DNA of 64,000 nucleotides from Planotetraspora silvatica (GCF_016863315.1 NZ_BOOQ01000007.1:62001-126000), one strand, 5' to 3'; shown: positions 8,836 through 18,393, numbered from the stretch's first letter. Notes: generated from the letters alone by a model not told the origin. Made by a program: numbers and translations.

Positions 8836-8963
8836 GGCTGTCCCCCAGAGAAACGGGCTGAAGAGGCGACGGTGGGTGGGCCCGGCGAACCGTCATGAGA
8901 AGTCTTCAGATCGTCATCAGGGCGCACAAGTGGGCTCGGGATTGTCGGAAGGAAGCTGCCGCC

Positions 8964-9563
8964 ATGTTCGGAAAACCTGGGCGACCGGCCGAGGATCGGG
9001 TCGGGCGTCAGCAGGAGATCTTCCTGGCGGTGGCCCCGCTGATCAGCGCGTACGGTGTCAAGGAGATCACCATGGCGCGAGCGGCGCGGGCTGCGCGGAT
9101 GTCGGTCGGGGGCCTGTACCACTACTTCCCGAACAAGCGGGAGCTCTTGCTCTTCGGCCTTTCGCCCGCCAACCTCGAACGCCTCTGCGCGAGGTTCCGT
9201 GACCGGCACGGCCACCTGGCTTTGACCGATCCGCAGGCCTACCTCGCGGCCAGCCTGGACTCGCTGACCGCCGCCGCCGGCGCCTTCGTCGCCCCCTCGG
9301 TGCTCGCCGCGACCCATCTCGGCATCGACACGTTCCGCGCCCTCCTCGACGAGGCGCTCGAGACCGAGGTCATCGGTCTGGTCGACACCATCCGGATCGC
9401 CCATCCGGGCATCGGCGACGAGTCCGCGATCGCCCTCAACCGCGCCCTGCGCCGCCAGTGCGTCAGTGCGCTGCTCGATCCCCAGATCACCGCGGCGGAC
9501 CTGCGTGCCCAGATCGAGGGCCTGGTCGTCGGATTCACCGGCATGGCCGGATCAGCCGCGTGA
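8964..9563 (+). CDS. TetR family transcriptional regulator
   Basis: A 199-residue repressor. The N-terminal helix-turn-helix runs through AYGVKEITMARAARAARMSVGGLYHYFPNKREL (residues ~30-62), which is standard for TetR. The C-terminal helices form the ligand and dimer domain. I prefer ATG 8964 (MFGKPGRPAED) with a GGAAGG stretch upstream. An in-frame ATG at 8895 would add 23 residues lacking any domain. Divergent from the SnoaL-like gene. It is convergent with the histidine kinase. Confidence 0.9.
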   Translation: MFGKPGRPAEDRVGRQQEIFLAVAPLISAYGVKEITMARAARAARMSVGGLYHYFPNKRELLLFGLSPANLERLCARFRDRHGHLALTDPQAYLAASLDSLTAAAGAFVAPSVLAATHLGIDTFRALLDEALETEVIGLVDTIRIAHPGIGDESAIALNRALRRQCVSALLDPQITAADLRAQIEGLVVGFTGMAGSAA

Positions 9564-9645
9564 CGCCCGCGTCGGCGGAAGAGCACATCTAGCCGTACGG
9601 GACGCGGTGGGCTTCTCCCCGCCCGCGCCGGGTCGTGGGGCGCCC

Positions 9646-11058
9646 TCAGGCGGCCGTCAGCGGATCGCTTCTCTGGTCGAGGAGCCGCAACCGGAGGACC
9701 AGGCGGGCGCCCAGGGGCGCGTCCTCGCAGCACAGCGTCCCGCCGTGGGCTTCGGCGATCTCGCGGGAGATGGCCAGCCCGAGGCCGCTGCCACCGGGAT
9801 CGCGGCGCCTGCCGGAGTCCAGCCGCGTGAAGCGTTCGAAGACGCGCTCACGGTCCCGGGGCGCTATGCCGTCGCCGTCGTCCGACACGGTGACGACGAC
9901 CTCGCCGCCCACCGTCTCGATGGCGACGTCCACCCGGGTCTCCGCATGACGCTGTGCGTTGTTGAGAAGGTTCTCGATGACCCGCATGAGCTGGACGCAC
10001 GTGCCGTTGACGCGGGCGCCGCCTGATGGATGGACGTGCACGGGCACGCCGCCGTCCCGCCGCTCCACGGCATCGCGGACCAGGTCGTCGATGTCGACGG
10101 CGTCGGGTGGGGCCGGTTCCTCGCCGGTGATGCGGGCCAGGACGAGCAGATCGTCGACGATCGCCTGAAGGCGGTCGACGCCCATGAGCGCCGATCTGAT
10201 GGCATCGTGCGCGTTAACATTTTCCGGATCGAGAAGGGCGCTCTCCAGTTGGAGGCGCATTCCGGCCATCGGTGTCCGCAACTCGTGGGAGGCGTCGGAG
10301 GCGAACCGGCGGTGGTGCTGCACCGCCGTCTCCATCCGGTCGAGGACCTCGTTGGCGGTGCCGACGAGCTGGGAGATCTCGTTGCGACCGGGCGGCTGAG
10401 GCAGCCGCAGGCTCAGGTCGTTCGGGGTGATCTCCGACATCTTGGCGCGGCTCAGTGTCACCGGGCACAGGGACCTGCCGAGGAGAGCCCAGGTCAGCCG
10501 GGCGATCGCCGCGAGCAACGGCAGGGCCGCGGCCGCGATCAGCAACTCCAGGCGGTGCTTCGTCAGGATGGACGGCGCGGGAAGCGCGGCGTAGACGAAG
10601 GTGGAGTCCGCTTCCCGGGAGGTCCTGATGGCCGCGAGAAGAGAGCATCCGCCCGGGCCGCACTCGGTCAGCTTCTGGATCGGATTGTCGGGCGGCGGCC
10701 GCACCGCGGAAAGCGGCGGCAGACCGGCGGCCGGCTTGCTGGACTCGATGACGCGGTCCCTGGAATCCACGACCTGGACGAGTTTGACCTGATTGAAGAC
10801 CGGGATCGTGTGCGGCACGTCGCCGTTGCGCAACGCCGTGCTCCACCGCCCGGCGACACGTCTGGTCTCGGCGCACGCGTCGGTTTCGAGCTTGTGCCGG
10901 ATGACCATGTCCAGACTCGCGCCCGCCCCGGTCAGGACCAGGAACGACAACGCGGTCGCGGCCATCGTGTAGCGCGCCCGGAGCGACTGCGGCCGGTACA
11001 TGGTCCAGCGGAATCTCCTGCCGCCGGTCGTGCGGTGGGAGATGGCGCGGGTCACCAT
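9646..11058 (-). CDS. Sensor histidine kinase (orphan)
   Basis: A 470-residue membrane kinase. TM1 is around residues 31-52 and the extracytoplasmic sensor around 53-168. TM2 is around 169-194, followed by a HAMP linker. The HisKA domain carries the phosphorylation site SHELRTP at H258. The HATPase domain has an N-box around NLLNNAQRHAE, DDGDGI and GSGLGL. GGAGG lies 5 nt before the ATG. No response regulator adjoins it on either side, so its partner must be elsewhere or lost. A pair of cysteines (CGPGGC, ~133-138) in the sensor domain could form a disulfide. Confidence 0.93.
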   Translation of the reverse strand: MVTRAISHRTTGGRRFRWTMYRPQSLRARYTMAATALSFLVLTGAGASLDMVIRHKLETDACAETRRVAGRWSTALRNGDVPHTIPVFNQVKLVQVVDSRDRVIESSKPAAGLPPLSAVRPPPDNPIQKLTECGPGGCSLLAAIRTSREADSTFVYAALPAPSILTKHRLELLIAAAALPLLAAIARLTWALLGRSLCPVTLSRAKMSEITPNDLSLRLPQPPGRNEISQLVGTANEVLDRMETAVQHHRRFASDASHELRTPMAGMRLQLESALLDPENVNAHDAIRSALMGVDRLQAIVDDLLVLARITGEEPAPPDAVDIDDLVRDAVERRDGGVPVHVHPSGGARVNGTCVQLMRVIENLLNNAQRHAETRVDVAIETVGGEVVVTVSDDGDGIAPRDRERVFERFTRLDSGRRRDPGGSGLGLAISREIAEAHGGTLCCEDAPLGARLVLRLRLLDQRSDPLTAA

Positions 11059-11743
11059 GTCGCCCTCCGATGGGCCGGTGCGAGCGGGTCGGTGGCCCTG
11101 GGAGTGTGCGCCCGGTTCGGGAGAGGGGGCCGTGATGGGCTATGAGTCACCTGCGCCCTCCGCTGAACAGTCGGTACTGCCGGGGCTGGGGACGGGCCCG
11201 GACCTGGAGATGACCGGGGTCTTCCGCGTCGAGGCGATGCCGTTCGGCGCGGGATCGCCCTTGCGCGCCGAGCTCAGAGCCTGCTGCACGGAGCGGCGGA
11301 TATCTCCATGGGATCCGTTGAAGTCCATTTCGTAACTGTATGAACAAAATGTGGCATTTGGGTGGCTGCGTTACACCTAGCCTAGGTGTCGGGTTATGTG
11401 AACATTGTGTAGGACCGCACCTGTTGGGAAGGTTGCGCTGTCAGCATGCCCTGTTCCTGCGGGGGTTCGGGAGCTCACACCCGTCGCGATCAGGTGGAAC
11501 ACCGCTCTCGGCATTCGAGGTCGGCGAACTCCCAGGCCACTTCGGATAAGTAGAAAATTGAACGACCGCCGGCTCAGGCCGACCTCGCGGGGGGCAATGC
11601 CGGGCAGGGGCGTCGGACCGGATCAGGTCGGCCGTTGAGGTCGAATTCCTAACCCTATTTTGCGGATCTTTGGTGCTAATCTCGCCTTTGGTTGGCATAT
11701 CGCGGTTGTCCATGTGGTCATCGGTTTCTTGGAGGCCATGGCG
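11059..11743. other. 685-bp intergenic region, no convincing gene
   Basis: Lies between the kinase (leftward) and a membrane protein (rightward). A 62-codon minus-strand frame at 11140-11328 exists but has no ribosome site and no recognisable domain. A CCTAGG-centred palindrome at 11373-11389 and a lower-GC stretch around 11330-11400 and 11650-11710 suggest promoters. Confidence 0.55.
11373..11389. promoter_or_regulatory. 17-bp palindrome, candidate operator
   Basis: ACACCTAG and CTAGGTGT (11373-11380, 11382-11389) are perfect inverted halves around one central C. It is too short for a terminator and fits a dimeric regulator site in the lower-GC part of the gap. Confidence 0.55.
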
Positions 11744-12661
11744 ATGTCGTCCGGGAAGCCGGAGCCGGAGAAGGTCTCCGAGCAGTCCGATGAGAAGCCC
11801 CGACCGGTCCCGAAGACGCGGCCGCCGAAGCGTTTCCAGCTCTCCTGGGAGGCCGTCGGGGGCATCACGGCGATCGCCGGTGTCGTGGCCGCCGTCGTCT
11901 TCGGCGTGTTGCAGATGGTGGCCCCGGCGGATGAGACGGAGCCCACCCGTGGCACTCCCAGTGTTTCCGCCGTTCCCGCCGACGAGAGGCTGGAACTGGT
12001 CGATCTGTCGCCGTCGCGCGAACCGGTCGACGTTCCGGTGTCCCAGTACGAGTCCGACGGCCGGACCACCGCCCCCTCGGCGGGCTCAACGGTGCCCGGC
12101 GGCGACTCCAGGGAGCGCCGCGCGCTCGTGGTCACCCTTCGCAACTCCACCGAGGACACGGCGTTGCTGACCGGGGTGAAGCTTGTCGTCCACTCGACCT
12201 TCGTGCCGTCGACGTGTGAAGGCGGCGGGGGTGAAGGCGTGAAGGCGACTCTCAACTACGACTTCCGGTTCCCCGAGAAACTCCAGGGGTCCTGGGCGCA
12301 CACCGAACCTCAGGTCTTCGCGGTGCAGCCGCACGACGCCGACGCCCTGTCGATCACCATGGGCCCCGAGGAGGAGGCGGGCCTGACGCTGATGTGGCGC
12401 TTCTCCGTATACGGGGTGTCCAAGGGGGGCAAGGAGGCGTACTGGGGAGACGGCGTCTGGACCGACTACTACGAGCTGTCTGACGCCGATTACGCCAGTT
12501 ATGTTCTGGGCGACTCTCCCAAGCCCGTCGACGACGAGGTACGGGCCTGCGCGGCCCAGGTCCTGAGCGGCCTCAGGAACTTCACGGCCGGCTCCTCCCT
12601 GGTCGTCCATCCCGGCGTGACCGCGATGATCGACTACTACCGGCGGCTGGCCGAGTCGTGA
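11744..12661 (+). CDS. Single-pass membrane protein of unknown function
   Basis: I do not recognise a family. The 305-residue protein has a charged, Pro-rich cytoplasmic N-terminus (~residues 1-37). One membrane segment (AVGGITAIAGVVAAVVFGVL, ~41-60) follows, then an extracytoplasmic beta-rich domain containing VTLRNSTEDTALLTGVKL. That string resembles the immunoglobulin-like folds of surface proteins. GGAGG (11731-11735) is 8 nt from ATG 11744 and only 2 nt from ATG 11738, so 11744 is favoured. Its stop overlaps the GTG start of the next gene (GTGA), implying translational coupling and a shared job with the propeller protein. Confidence 0.75.
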   Translation: MSSGKPEPEKVSEQSDEKPRPVPKTRPPKRFQLSWEAVGGITAIAGVVAAVVFGVLQMVAPADETEPTRGTPSVSAVPADERLELVDLSPSREPVDVPVSQYESDGRTTAPSAGSTVPGGDSRERRALVVTLRNSTEDTALLTGVKLVVHSTFVPSTCEGGGGEGVKATLNYDFRFPEKLQGSWAHTEPQVFAVQPHDADALSITMGPEEEAGLTLMWRFSVYGVSKGGKEAYWGDGVWTDYYELSDADYASYVLGDSPKPVDDEVRACAAQVLSGLRNFTAGSSLVVHPGVTAMIDYYRRLAES

Positions 12662-14148
12662 CGGAGGACGGGGCGGGCGACCGGCGGTCTCTCTCGCGCC
12701 GGGAGATCATCGTGTCCGGCCTCACCCTGGGCCTGGGGGCGGCCGGTCTCGCCTGGTACGTCGCGGGGATGCGGTCGTCGCGGTCCGAACCGTCACCGAA
12801 AAGCGAGTTCCGGCCGCCGTCGCCGGCGCCGGCGCCGACCTCAGCCGGGTGGCAGCGTCCGATCGTGGTCGGCCCCATGTGCACGATGGCGCGGTCGGGC
12901 GACGACCTCTATCTGTACGACGCGCGCGGAACCGTGCACGCGCTGGACGCGGGGACAGGCGCCACCCGGTGGAAAGCCGAGCCGGGCGTGCCGGTCGACA
13001 CCGGTATCCTCCTGTCGGGTGACATGGTGGTGGTCGGTGGCACCCCCCACCCGGCGGACGGCGCGATCCCCGCGCCGAACTCGCCGGAGGGCGCGGTGGT
13101 CGCCCTCGATCGCCGTACGGGCGAGCCCGTCTGGCGCCACGGCACCGTGGGGTCCTTCCGTTTCATCGGCGGCCCTCTGCCGGGATCGGTTCTGGTGCAC
13201 GATTCCGACGGTGTGCTCCGGCTTCTGAACGCGGCCACCGGCGAGGTCGTCTGGCGGAGCGAGGTCGCGTCTGACACGTTCCACCTCTTCAGCGTCGCTC
13301 GGCTGGCGGTCAGTGGCCCGGTCGTCCTGGAGACCTTCGTCGGCACACTGCGGGCCGATATGGGCGACCCGGTCACGCACCCGAACACCGACTGGTTCCG
13401 TGCCCTCGACGGCGTCGACGGCACGGTGAGGTGGACGGCCGACGTCGCCGCGGCGAAGTGGACCGTCGTACCTCACGCTGGAGGCGGACGGCCCGGAACC
13501 TCGGGCAGTATTAATTGGCTCAGCACCGAGGTCGCCGGTTTCGTCCATGTCGTACGGGCGATCCTTTCGCCTACCGGCGATCCGAATTTCGCGCTTTCCA
13601 CCACGTCGGAACTGGTCGGCGTCGACGTCGGCTCCGGCCGGAGCATGTGGACGTTCCCCGCCGGGCTGATGTCGCAACCCGTCGTCGAAGCGGACGCGAT
13701 CTACGTCGCGAGCGCCGAGACGCCTGACGACGCTGTGCGGATCCACGGGTGGGACGCCCGCACTGGACGGGAGCTGTGGACGTTCAGACCTGACGGCGAC
13801 GACGCGAAGATCCTGATTCCCGGCGCGACGTCGCTCGCGATCGACGGCGAAGTCCTGTGCGCCGGGTCGCTGGACGGGATCGTCGCCGTCGATGTCCGCA
13901 CCGGCAGGAAGAACTGGTCGGTCCATCACAGAGCGCATGGTCTGCGAGGGGCTCCCGTGATATCGGGAGGCGTCGTCTACATGGTGGACGACTCCGGCCC
14001 GGCCGACATCCGCGCCTGGCGATTGAGCGACGGGCGGGAGCGTCCGTTCGACGGCCCGCGCGGGGGAGGTCGGACGCTGGTGCCCGCAGGCGACATGCTC
14101 TACGTGACCTCCGACACCGCGCTGTACGGGATCCCACTCGGCGAGTGA
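12658..14148 (+). CDS. Exported PQQ-like beta-propeller repeat protein
   Basis: A 496-residue protein with a Tat-like or Sec signal: SRREIIVSGLTLGLGAAGL at ~residues 14-32. A run of propeller blades follows, each with A(x)D(x)TG(x)xxW-type repeats (ALDAGTGATRWKAE, ALDRRTGEPVWRH, LLNAATGEVVWRS, GWDARTGRELWTF, AVDVRTGRKNWSV). These match PQQ_2/BamB-like propellers. No Ca/PQQ catalytic residues were recognised, so it is more likely a scaffold or ligand-binding protein than a dehydrogenase. It overlaps the preceding membrane protein by 4 bp. It ends 10 bp from the convergent F420 enzyme. Confidence 0.85.
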   Translation: MTEDGAGDRRSLSRREIIVSGLTLGLGAAGLAWYVAGMRSSRSEPSPKSEFRPPSPAPAPTSAGWQRPIVVGPMCTMARSGDDLYLYDARGTVHALDAGTGATRWKAEPGVPVDTGILLSGDMVVVGGTPHPADGAIPAPNSPEGAVVALDRRTGEPVWRHGTVGSFRFIGGPLPGSVLVHDSDGVLRLLNAATGEVVWRSEVASDTFHLFSVARLAVSGPVVLETFVGTLRADMGDPVTHPNTDWFRALDGVDGTVRWTADVAAAKWTVVPHAGGGRPGTSGSINWLSTEVAGFVHVVRAILSPTGDPNFALSTTSELVGVDVGSGRSMWTFPAGLMSQPVVEADAIYVASAETPDDAVRIHGWDARTGRELWTFRPDGDDAKILIPGATSLAIDGEVLCAGSLDGIVAVDVRTGRKNWSVHHRAHGLRGAPVISGGVVYMVDDSGPADIRAWRLSDGRERPFDGPRGGGRTLVPAGDMLYVTSDTALYGIPLGE

Positions 14149-14158
14149 TCGCGCTGGG

Positions 14159-15328
14159 TCATCGGTGGACGTGGGGGAGCACCTCCCGGGCGTAGAAGTC
14201 GATCACTTTCTCCTGGTCGTCCTGGCCGGAGTGGATGAACGGCGTGGCGCCGAGGTCGAGCAGGCGCTGGACGGCCTTGATGTGCACCTGGGGATCCGTG
14301 CCGCGCGGCCACGAGGCGTACACCTTCGACAACGGCCAGCGTTGCTCGGCGATGCGCTGGATGGTCACCGGATCGGGCTGGTAGAGCAGATCGCCGAAGC
14401 CGTGGACGGTGAACCGCCACCTCCGCGCCGCCTGATCGGCCTCCGCCTGGCCGCCCACCACGACCCAGGTCTCGACGAGCTTGGGCATGGCGTCCGGGTT
14501 CTTCCCGGCGGCGCGCGCGCCCTCGTTGAACGCGTCGACCATGCGCTTGTCGGTGACGTCGTGTGTCTGCACCACCCAGCCGTCGCCGTACCGCCCGGCC
14601 AGGTAGGCGCTCTTCGGCCCACTGGCCGCGACGTGGATCGGCACGGGAGTGGTCGGCACGTCGTAGAGCTTGAACTGGTCGGTCCGGTAGTAGCGGCCCT
14701 TGTGGGTGACCCGCTCGCCGGTCCAGAGCTTGCGGATGAGCCCGATGGCCTCGATCAGCCGGTCGTGACGCTCGGGATAGCGGTCGAAGCGGCCCGTCGA
14801 AGCCAGCTCGTTGAGCGCCTCTCCCGTGCCGACGCCGAGGAACACCCTCCCGGGCGTCAGGATGCCGAGGGAGGCGAACGCCTGCGCGACCTGGGAGGGA
14901 TGGTGGCGGTACAGCGGGCAGGTGACGCCCGTGCCGTACGTCAGCCGGGGTGTGCGCTCGCCGATCAGAGCCAGCGTCAGCCACGGGAACATGCTGTGGC
15001 CCTCATTGTCCTGCCACGGTTGAGAGTGGTCGCTCGTCCACACGTACCCGAACCCGGCGCGATCGGCCATCTCGGCGAAACGGACGAGGTCCGGTGTCCG
15101 GAACTGCTCGTGCCCGAGGACGAACCCGACCGGCGACGCCGGCGGTCTCGCTCCGCCGGCCGGCGACGGGCTCGGGGTGGTGCCCGAACCCGGTCCGCGC
15201 AGGACGCCCGTGCCCAGTGCCGCGCCGCCCACCGCCGCGATTCCCAGCATGGAGAACCGCCGCCGGGAAATCGTCTCTGATCCGCTCGGCTCCGTTCCGG
15301 GACGCCGTTCGCGCTCGTGTCCGCTCAT
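14159..15328 (-). CDS. Tat-exported F420-dependent dehydrogenase, FGD2 family
   Basis: A luciferase-like TIM-barrel enzyme of 389 residues. A Tat signal at ~residues 18-45 (SRRRFSMLGIAAVGGAALG) is followed by a Pro/Ser linker. The barrel shows WTSDHSQPW, YGTGVTCPL, LGVGTGEALNE and HVAASGPKSA, motifs of F420-dependent glucose-6-phosphate dehydrogenase relatives. The Tat signal points to the FGD2 subgroup. The mycobacterial member, Rv0132c, acts on hydroxymycolic acids, which this organism may not make, so the substrate is open. ATG 15328 is chosen with GGGGGAG upstream. A longer frame to 15475 would bury the Tat motif. Confidence 0.9.
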   Translation of the reverse strand: MSGHERERRPGTEPSGSETISRRRFSMLGIAAVGGAALGTGVLRGPGSGTTPSPSPAGGARPPASPVGFVLGHEQFRTPDLVRFAEMADRAGFGYVWTSDHSQPWQDNEGHSMFPWLTLALIGERTPRLTYGTGVTCPLYRHHPSQVAQAFASLGILTPGRVFLGVGTGEALNELASTGRFDRYPERHDRLIEAIGLIRKLWTGERVTHKGRYYRTDQFKLYDVPTTPVPIHVAASGPKSAYLAGRYGDGWVVQTHDVTDKRMVDAFNEGARAAGKNPDAMPKLVETWVVVGGQAEADQAARRWRFTVHGFGDLLYQPDPVTIQRIAEQRWPLSKVYASWPRGTDPQVHIKAVQRLLDLGATPFIHSGQDDQEKVIDFYAREVLPHVHR

Positions 15329-15556
15329 CGTCGTTCTCCCCCCGAGATCGACACGAGATCGTCGCCCCATACCCCCACTTATTCCGCATAAACAGCACAA
15401 ATGGCGATATATCGCACCGCTGGAATTAAAGGGCGCGACGCGGAAGGTGAGTAGGGGCGTACTCAGGACGGTCATGGCGACATCGGCTTAGCCTCCCTCC
15501 ATGAGGTGGTGATCCCACCGGGATGACTCCTCGTGAGAGACCTCAAAGGGGGGCCC

Positions 15557-17527
15557 ATGCCAGAGATTCCCGTCCTCGGCCTGGCGGACGACCACGCACT
15601 CGGCGACGTTCACGAGATGCCGCGGATGCGCGAGATCGTCCAGTCCAGCCCGCTCACCCCGGCCGACCGGGCGGTGCTGGTCGACCAGGCGGCCGTCGTT
15701 ATCGACGGGCTCTACGCGCACCTGCTGCACAAGCGCGCGATGTACGCGATCGATCCCAGCCAGCGGCTGCGCCTGCTGCGTGCCAAGCTGCCCACGCTGT
15801 CCGACGCCGAGTTCCACGTCGAGCTCGTCAAGATCTTCAATCAGCTCCGCGACGGGCACACCGAGTACGTCCTGCCGGAGGCGTACCAGGGCCCGGTCGC
15901 CTTCCTCGGCATCCGGGTCGAGCGGTGCTGGGACGGGGACACGTCCCGCTATCTCGTCACGAGCCGGTACGACAAGCTGACGGGCGACCCGCAACTCGTT
16001 CCCGGCGTGGAGGTCACCCACTGGAACGGCATGCCCGTCGAACTGGCCGTGGCCAGGAACGCCGAGCGCGAGTTCGGCGGCAACCCCGCGGCCCGGCTCG
16101 CCCGGGGGCTGCAGGCCATGGCGATCCGCCCGTTCGTCACCTCGGCGCTGCTCGAGGAGGACTGGGCTGACATCAGGTACCGGACGCAGGCCGGCGTGAC
16201 GCGTGACGTCCGCATCCCCTGGCGGGTCTTCGACTCGATCGAGGACCTCCGCGAGTTCCTCGGTCTCCGCCCGACCGTGGCGGGAGCGGTGCCGACCGCG
16301 GTGGGCTACGACCTGCGCACGAGCCTCGCGCAGCGGCTGCGCAAGCGGCTGTTCACCGCGTCAGGCGAGGAGCCCGGCGCCGGCGGGGCGGCGGTGGGCG
16401 GCGAGATCGCCACCACCCGGCCCGAGCTGAAGGCCAGGATCATCCGTACCGGGGACGGCCGCGAGTACGGCCATCTGCGGATCTTCTCCTTCCACCTCGA
16501 GGACCTGAACGCCGACGGAGACTTCGTCGACGACATCATCGGCTTCCTCAACGAGGTGGCGAGGGTCCTGACCCTGCTGCCGGAGAACGGGCTCATCGTC
16601 GACGTCCGCGACAACGGCGGCGGCTTCGTCGTCGCGGCCGAATACCTGCTGCAGATGCTCACCCCCAACCGGATCGCCCCCGGGCTGGCCCAGTTCGTCT
16701 GCACTCCGACCACCGCCGCCTTCACCCAGGCTCGCGACGAGATGGCCGCCTGGCGCGCGTCGATCGCCGATTCGGTGCAGACCGGCGCGCAGTACTCCAG
16801 CGGTGTACCGCTGGACGCGGCCGACTTCATCAACGCGGCGGGGCAGCTATACCACGGGCCGGTCGTGCTCGTCACGGACGCGCTCTGCTACAGCGCCACC
16901 GACACGTTCGCGGCAGGCTTCCAGGACAACCGTGTCGGCCCGGTGCTCGGGGTGGACGAGGCGACCGGCGCGGGCGGCGCGGAGGTCCGCACCCACTCCG
17001 CCATCTTGCAGGACTGGCCGGAAGGCCCGCTCCGGCCGCTTCCCGGCGGAGCCGACTTCCGGCTCTCCATCCGCCGTACGCTCCGGGTCGGGGCGCACGA
17101 GGGCCAGATCATCGAGGACTTCGGCGTCGTTCCCGACCACCTGTACCGGCTGACCAGGCGTGACGTCCTCGAAGGCAACCTGGACCTGATGGACAGGGCC
17201 GTCGCGCTCCTGCGTGAGGGCAGGCCGCGCACTCTGGAGGTCGAGGACGTCGCCGTCGACGGCGCCCAGATCACGCTCACCCTGTCCACCCGCGCGCTCA
17301 CCGGCGTCGACGCCTACGCCAACGACCGGCCGGTCGCGGTCGTCGCCGTCGCGGACGGGACGAACTCGATCTCCTTCGCCGTGCCCGAGGCGGAGTCGGT
17401 GACCGTCCGGCTGCTCGGTTTCGACGGGACCGTGCTGTCCGCCGCGAGGAACCTGCTCTTCCGCGCGGCGGACGGCGCGGACGAGGGAGGCAAGACCTCG
17501 TTCGTGCGCGAGCGGATCGCTCTCTAG
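15557..17527 (+). CDS. S41 family peptidase, no signal peptide
   Basis: A 656-residue protein related to C-terminal/tail-specific proteases. An N-terminal helical part contains FNQLRDGHTEYVLP (~residues 92-105), the S41 entry motif. A PDZ-like middle follows (GVEVTHWNGMPVE). The catalytic half has LIVDVRDNGGGF and the serine loop DALCYSATDTFAAGF. C-terminal residues ~560-656 form a beta-domain. ATG 15557 follows AGGGGGG by 4 nt. It begins without a hydrophobic leader, unlike most exported S41 proteases, so a cytoplasmic or non-classical location is implied. Divergent from the FGD2-like gene. Confidence 0.88.
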   Translation: MPEIPVLGLADDHALGDVHEMPRMREIVQSSPLTPADRAVLVDQAAVVIDGLYAHLLHKRAMYAIDPSQRLRLLRAKLPTLSDAEFHVELVKIFNQLRDGHTEYVLPEAYQGPVAFLGIRVERCWDGDTSRYLVTSRYDKLTGDPQLVPGVEVTHWNGMPVELAVARNAEREFGGNPAARLARGLQAMAIRPFVTSALLEEDWADIRYRTQAGVTRDVRIPWRVFDSIEDLREFLGLRPTVAGAVPTAVGYDLRTSLAQRLRKRLFTASGEEPGAGGAAVGGEIATTRPELKARIIRTGDGREYGHLRIFSFHLEDLNADGDFVDDIIGFLNEVARVLTLLPENGLIVDVRDNGGGFVVAAEYLLQMLTPNRIAPGLAQFVCTPTTAAFTQARDEMAAWRASIADSVQTGAQYSSGVPLDAADFINAAGQLYHGPVVLVTDALCYSATDTFAAGFQDNRVGPVLGVDEATGAGGAEVRTHSAILQDWPEGPLRPLPGGADFRLSIRRTLRVGAHEGQIIEDFGVVPDHLYRLTRRDVLEGNLDLMDRAVALLREGRPRTLEVEDVAVDGAQITLTLSTRALTGVDAYANDRPVAVVAVADGTNSISFAVPEAESVTVRLLGFDGTVLSAARNLLFRAADGADEGGKTSFVRERIAL

Positions 17528-17682
17528 TGGCCCGTCACGCGACCTTCGCCGGGCAACTGGTCGAGCTTCTGATGGGTGAGCTCGCGGCGGTCGGCGAGTC
17601 AGGACCACCTCCAACGAGGCAGCCGGCCTGACGAGTCCACCGCCGGAGATCGATCAGCCGTCCGAGGTTCGGTCGCGGGCCA

Positions 17683-18393
17683 CTAGCTGTCGCGTCCGGG
17701 GAAGACGCCTTGCGTGCAGATCACGTAGGTCAGCCCGTTGGGGGCGGCACTGCGCAGGTCGGGCAGCTTGAACGTGGTCCGTCCGTCGCCTCCGTAGGAG
17801 GTGCCGAGCAACGCGAACAGGGCCTGGTTCTGGTTGATCGCCAACGTCTGTCCGGCGGCCGGGGTGCCTCCGGCGACGCCGCCGGCCACCAGCCACACGG
17901 ACCCCATGGTGCATTCCGTCCCCCTGCCGGCCGTGGCGAGGCTGGTTCCGGTACCGAAACGCGGATCCGGAACGGAGTCGCCCTTGGGGCCCGCCGGGCC
18001 CGCCGGGCCCGCCGAGCCCGTCGGACCGGTCGTTCCCCGCGGACCTGTGGCACCCTTGGGGCCTTGAGGACCGGTCGCGCCGGTCTTACCCGCCGGGCCC
18101 TGGGCACCCGTTTTGCCTGTCGCGCCGGTCTTCCCCGTGGGGCCCTGGGGTCCCTTCACATTCCAGGAGAGCCGCGACTCGGTTGTCTTGCACTTGGTCG
18201 TCGAGGGAACGATCCGGGCGGCTCGGGTGGTCTTGCCGACGCAGGCGTAGATCGTGCTCGGTGCAGAAGATGCGCTCACCAGAGCGATTCCGCCCGACGT
18301 GGCGAGACCGCCCGCCGCGGCGGCCACGGCCAGGATGGCCGCCAATCTCAGCCCGCGTCCCGCCGGACGGCGCCACCGTTCGTTATGTGCCAT
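17683..18393 (-). CDS. Secreted collagen-like protein with phage-tail-collagen-type C-terminus
   Basis: A 236-residue exported protein. A Sec signal or anchor lies at ~residues 16-42 ([19 protein letters not shown]). A short Cys-bearing domain (YACVGKTTR...TKC) follows. Twenty uninterrupted Gly-X-Y triplets then run from GPQ to GDS (~80-139). The C-terminal domain contains [20 protein letters not shown], a strong match to the phage tail collagen fold (PF07484-type) seen in microcystin-dependent-like proteins. The triplets should trimerise outside the cell. AGGAGG precedes ATG 18393 by 7 nt. The mix suggests a surface fibre; its partner is unknown. Confidence 0.88.
   Translation of the reverse strand: MAHNERWRRPAGRGLRLAAILAVAAAAGGLATSGGIALVSASSAPSTIYACVGKTTRAARIVPSTTKCKTTESRLSWNVKGPQGPTGKTGATGKTGAQGPAGKTGATGPQGPKGATGPRGTTGPTGSAGPAGPAGPKGDSVPDPRFGTGTSLATAGRGTECTMGSVWLVAGGVAGGTPAAGQTLAINQNQALFALLGTSYGGDGRTTFKLPDLRSAAPNGLTYVICTQGVFPGRDS

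Noticed and set aside
11140-11328. 62-codon minus-strand frame in the 685-bp gap
   Set aside because: No ribosome site, no recognisable domain and no neighbour support. Left as noncoding.
17527-17631. Short plus-strand frame after the S41 gene (GTG start)
   Set aside because: About 34 codons of low complexity with no homology sense; it overlaps the inverted repeat.
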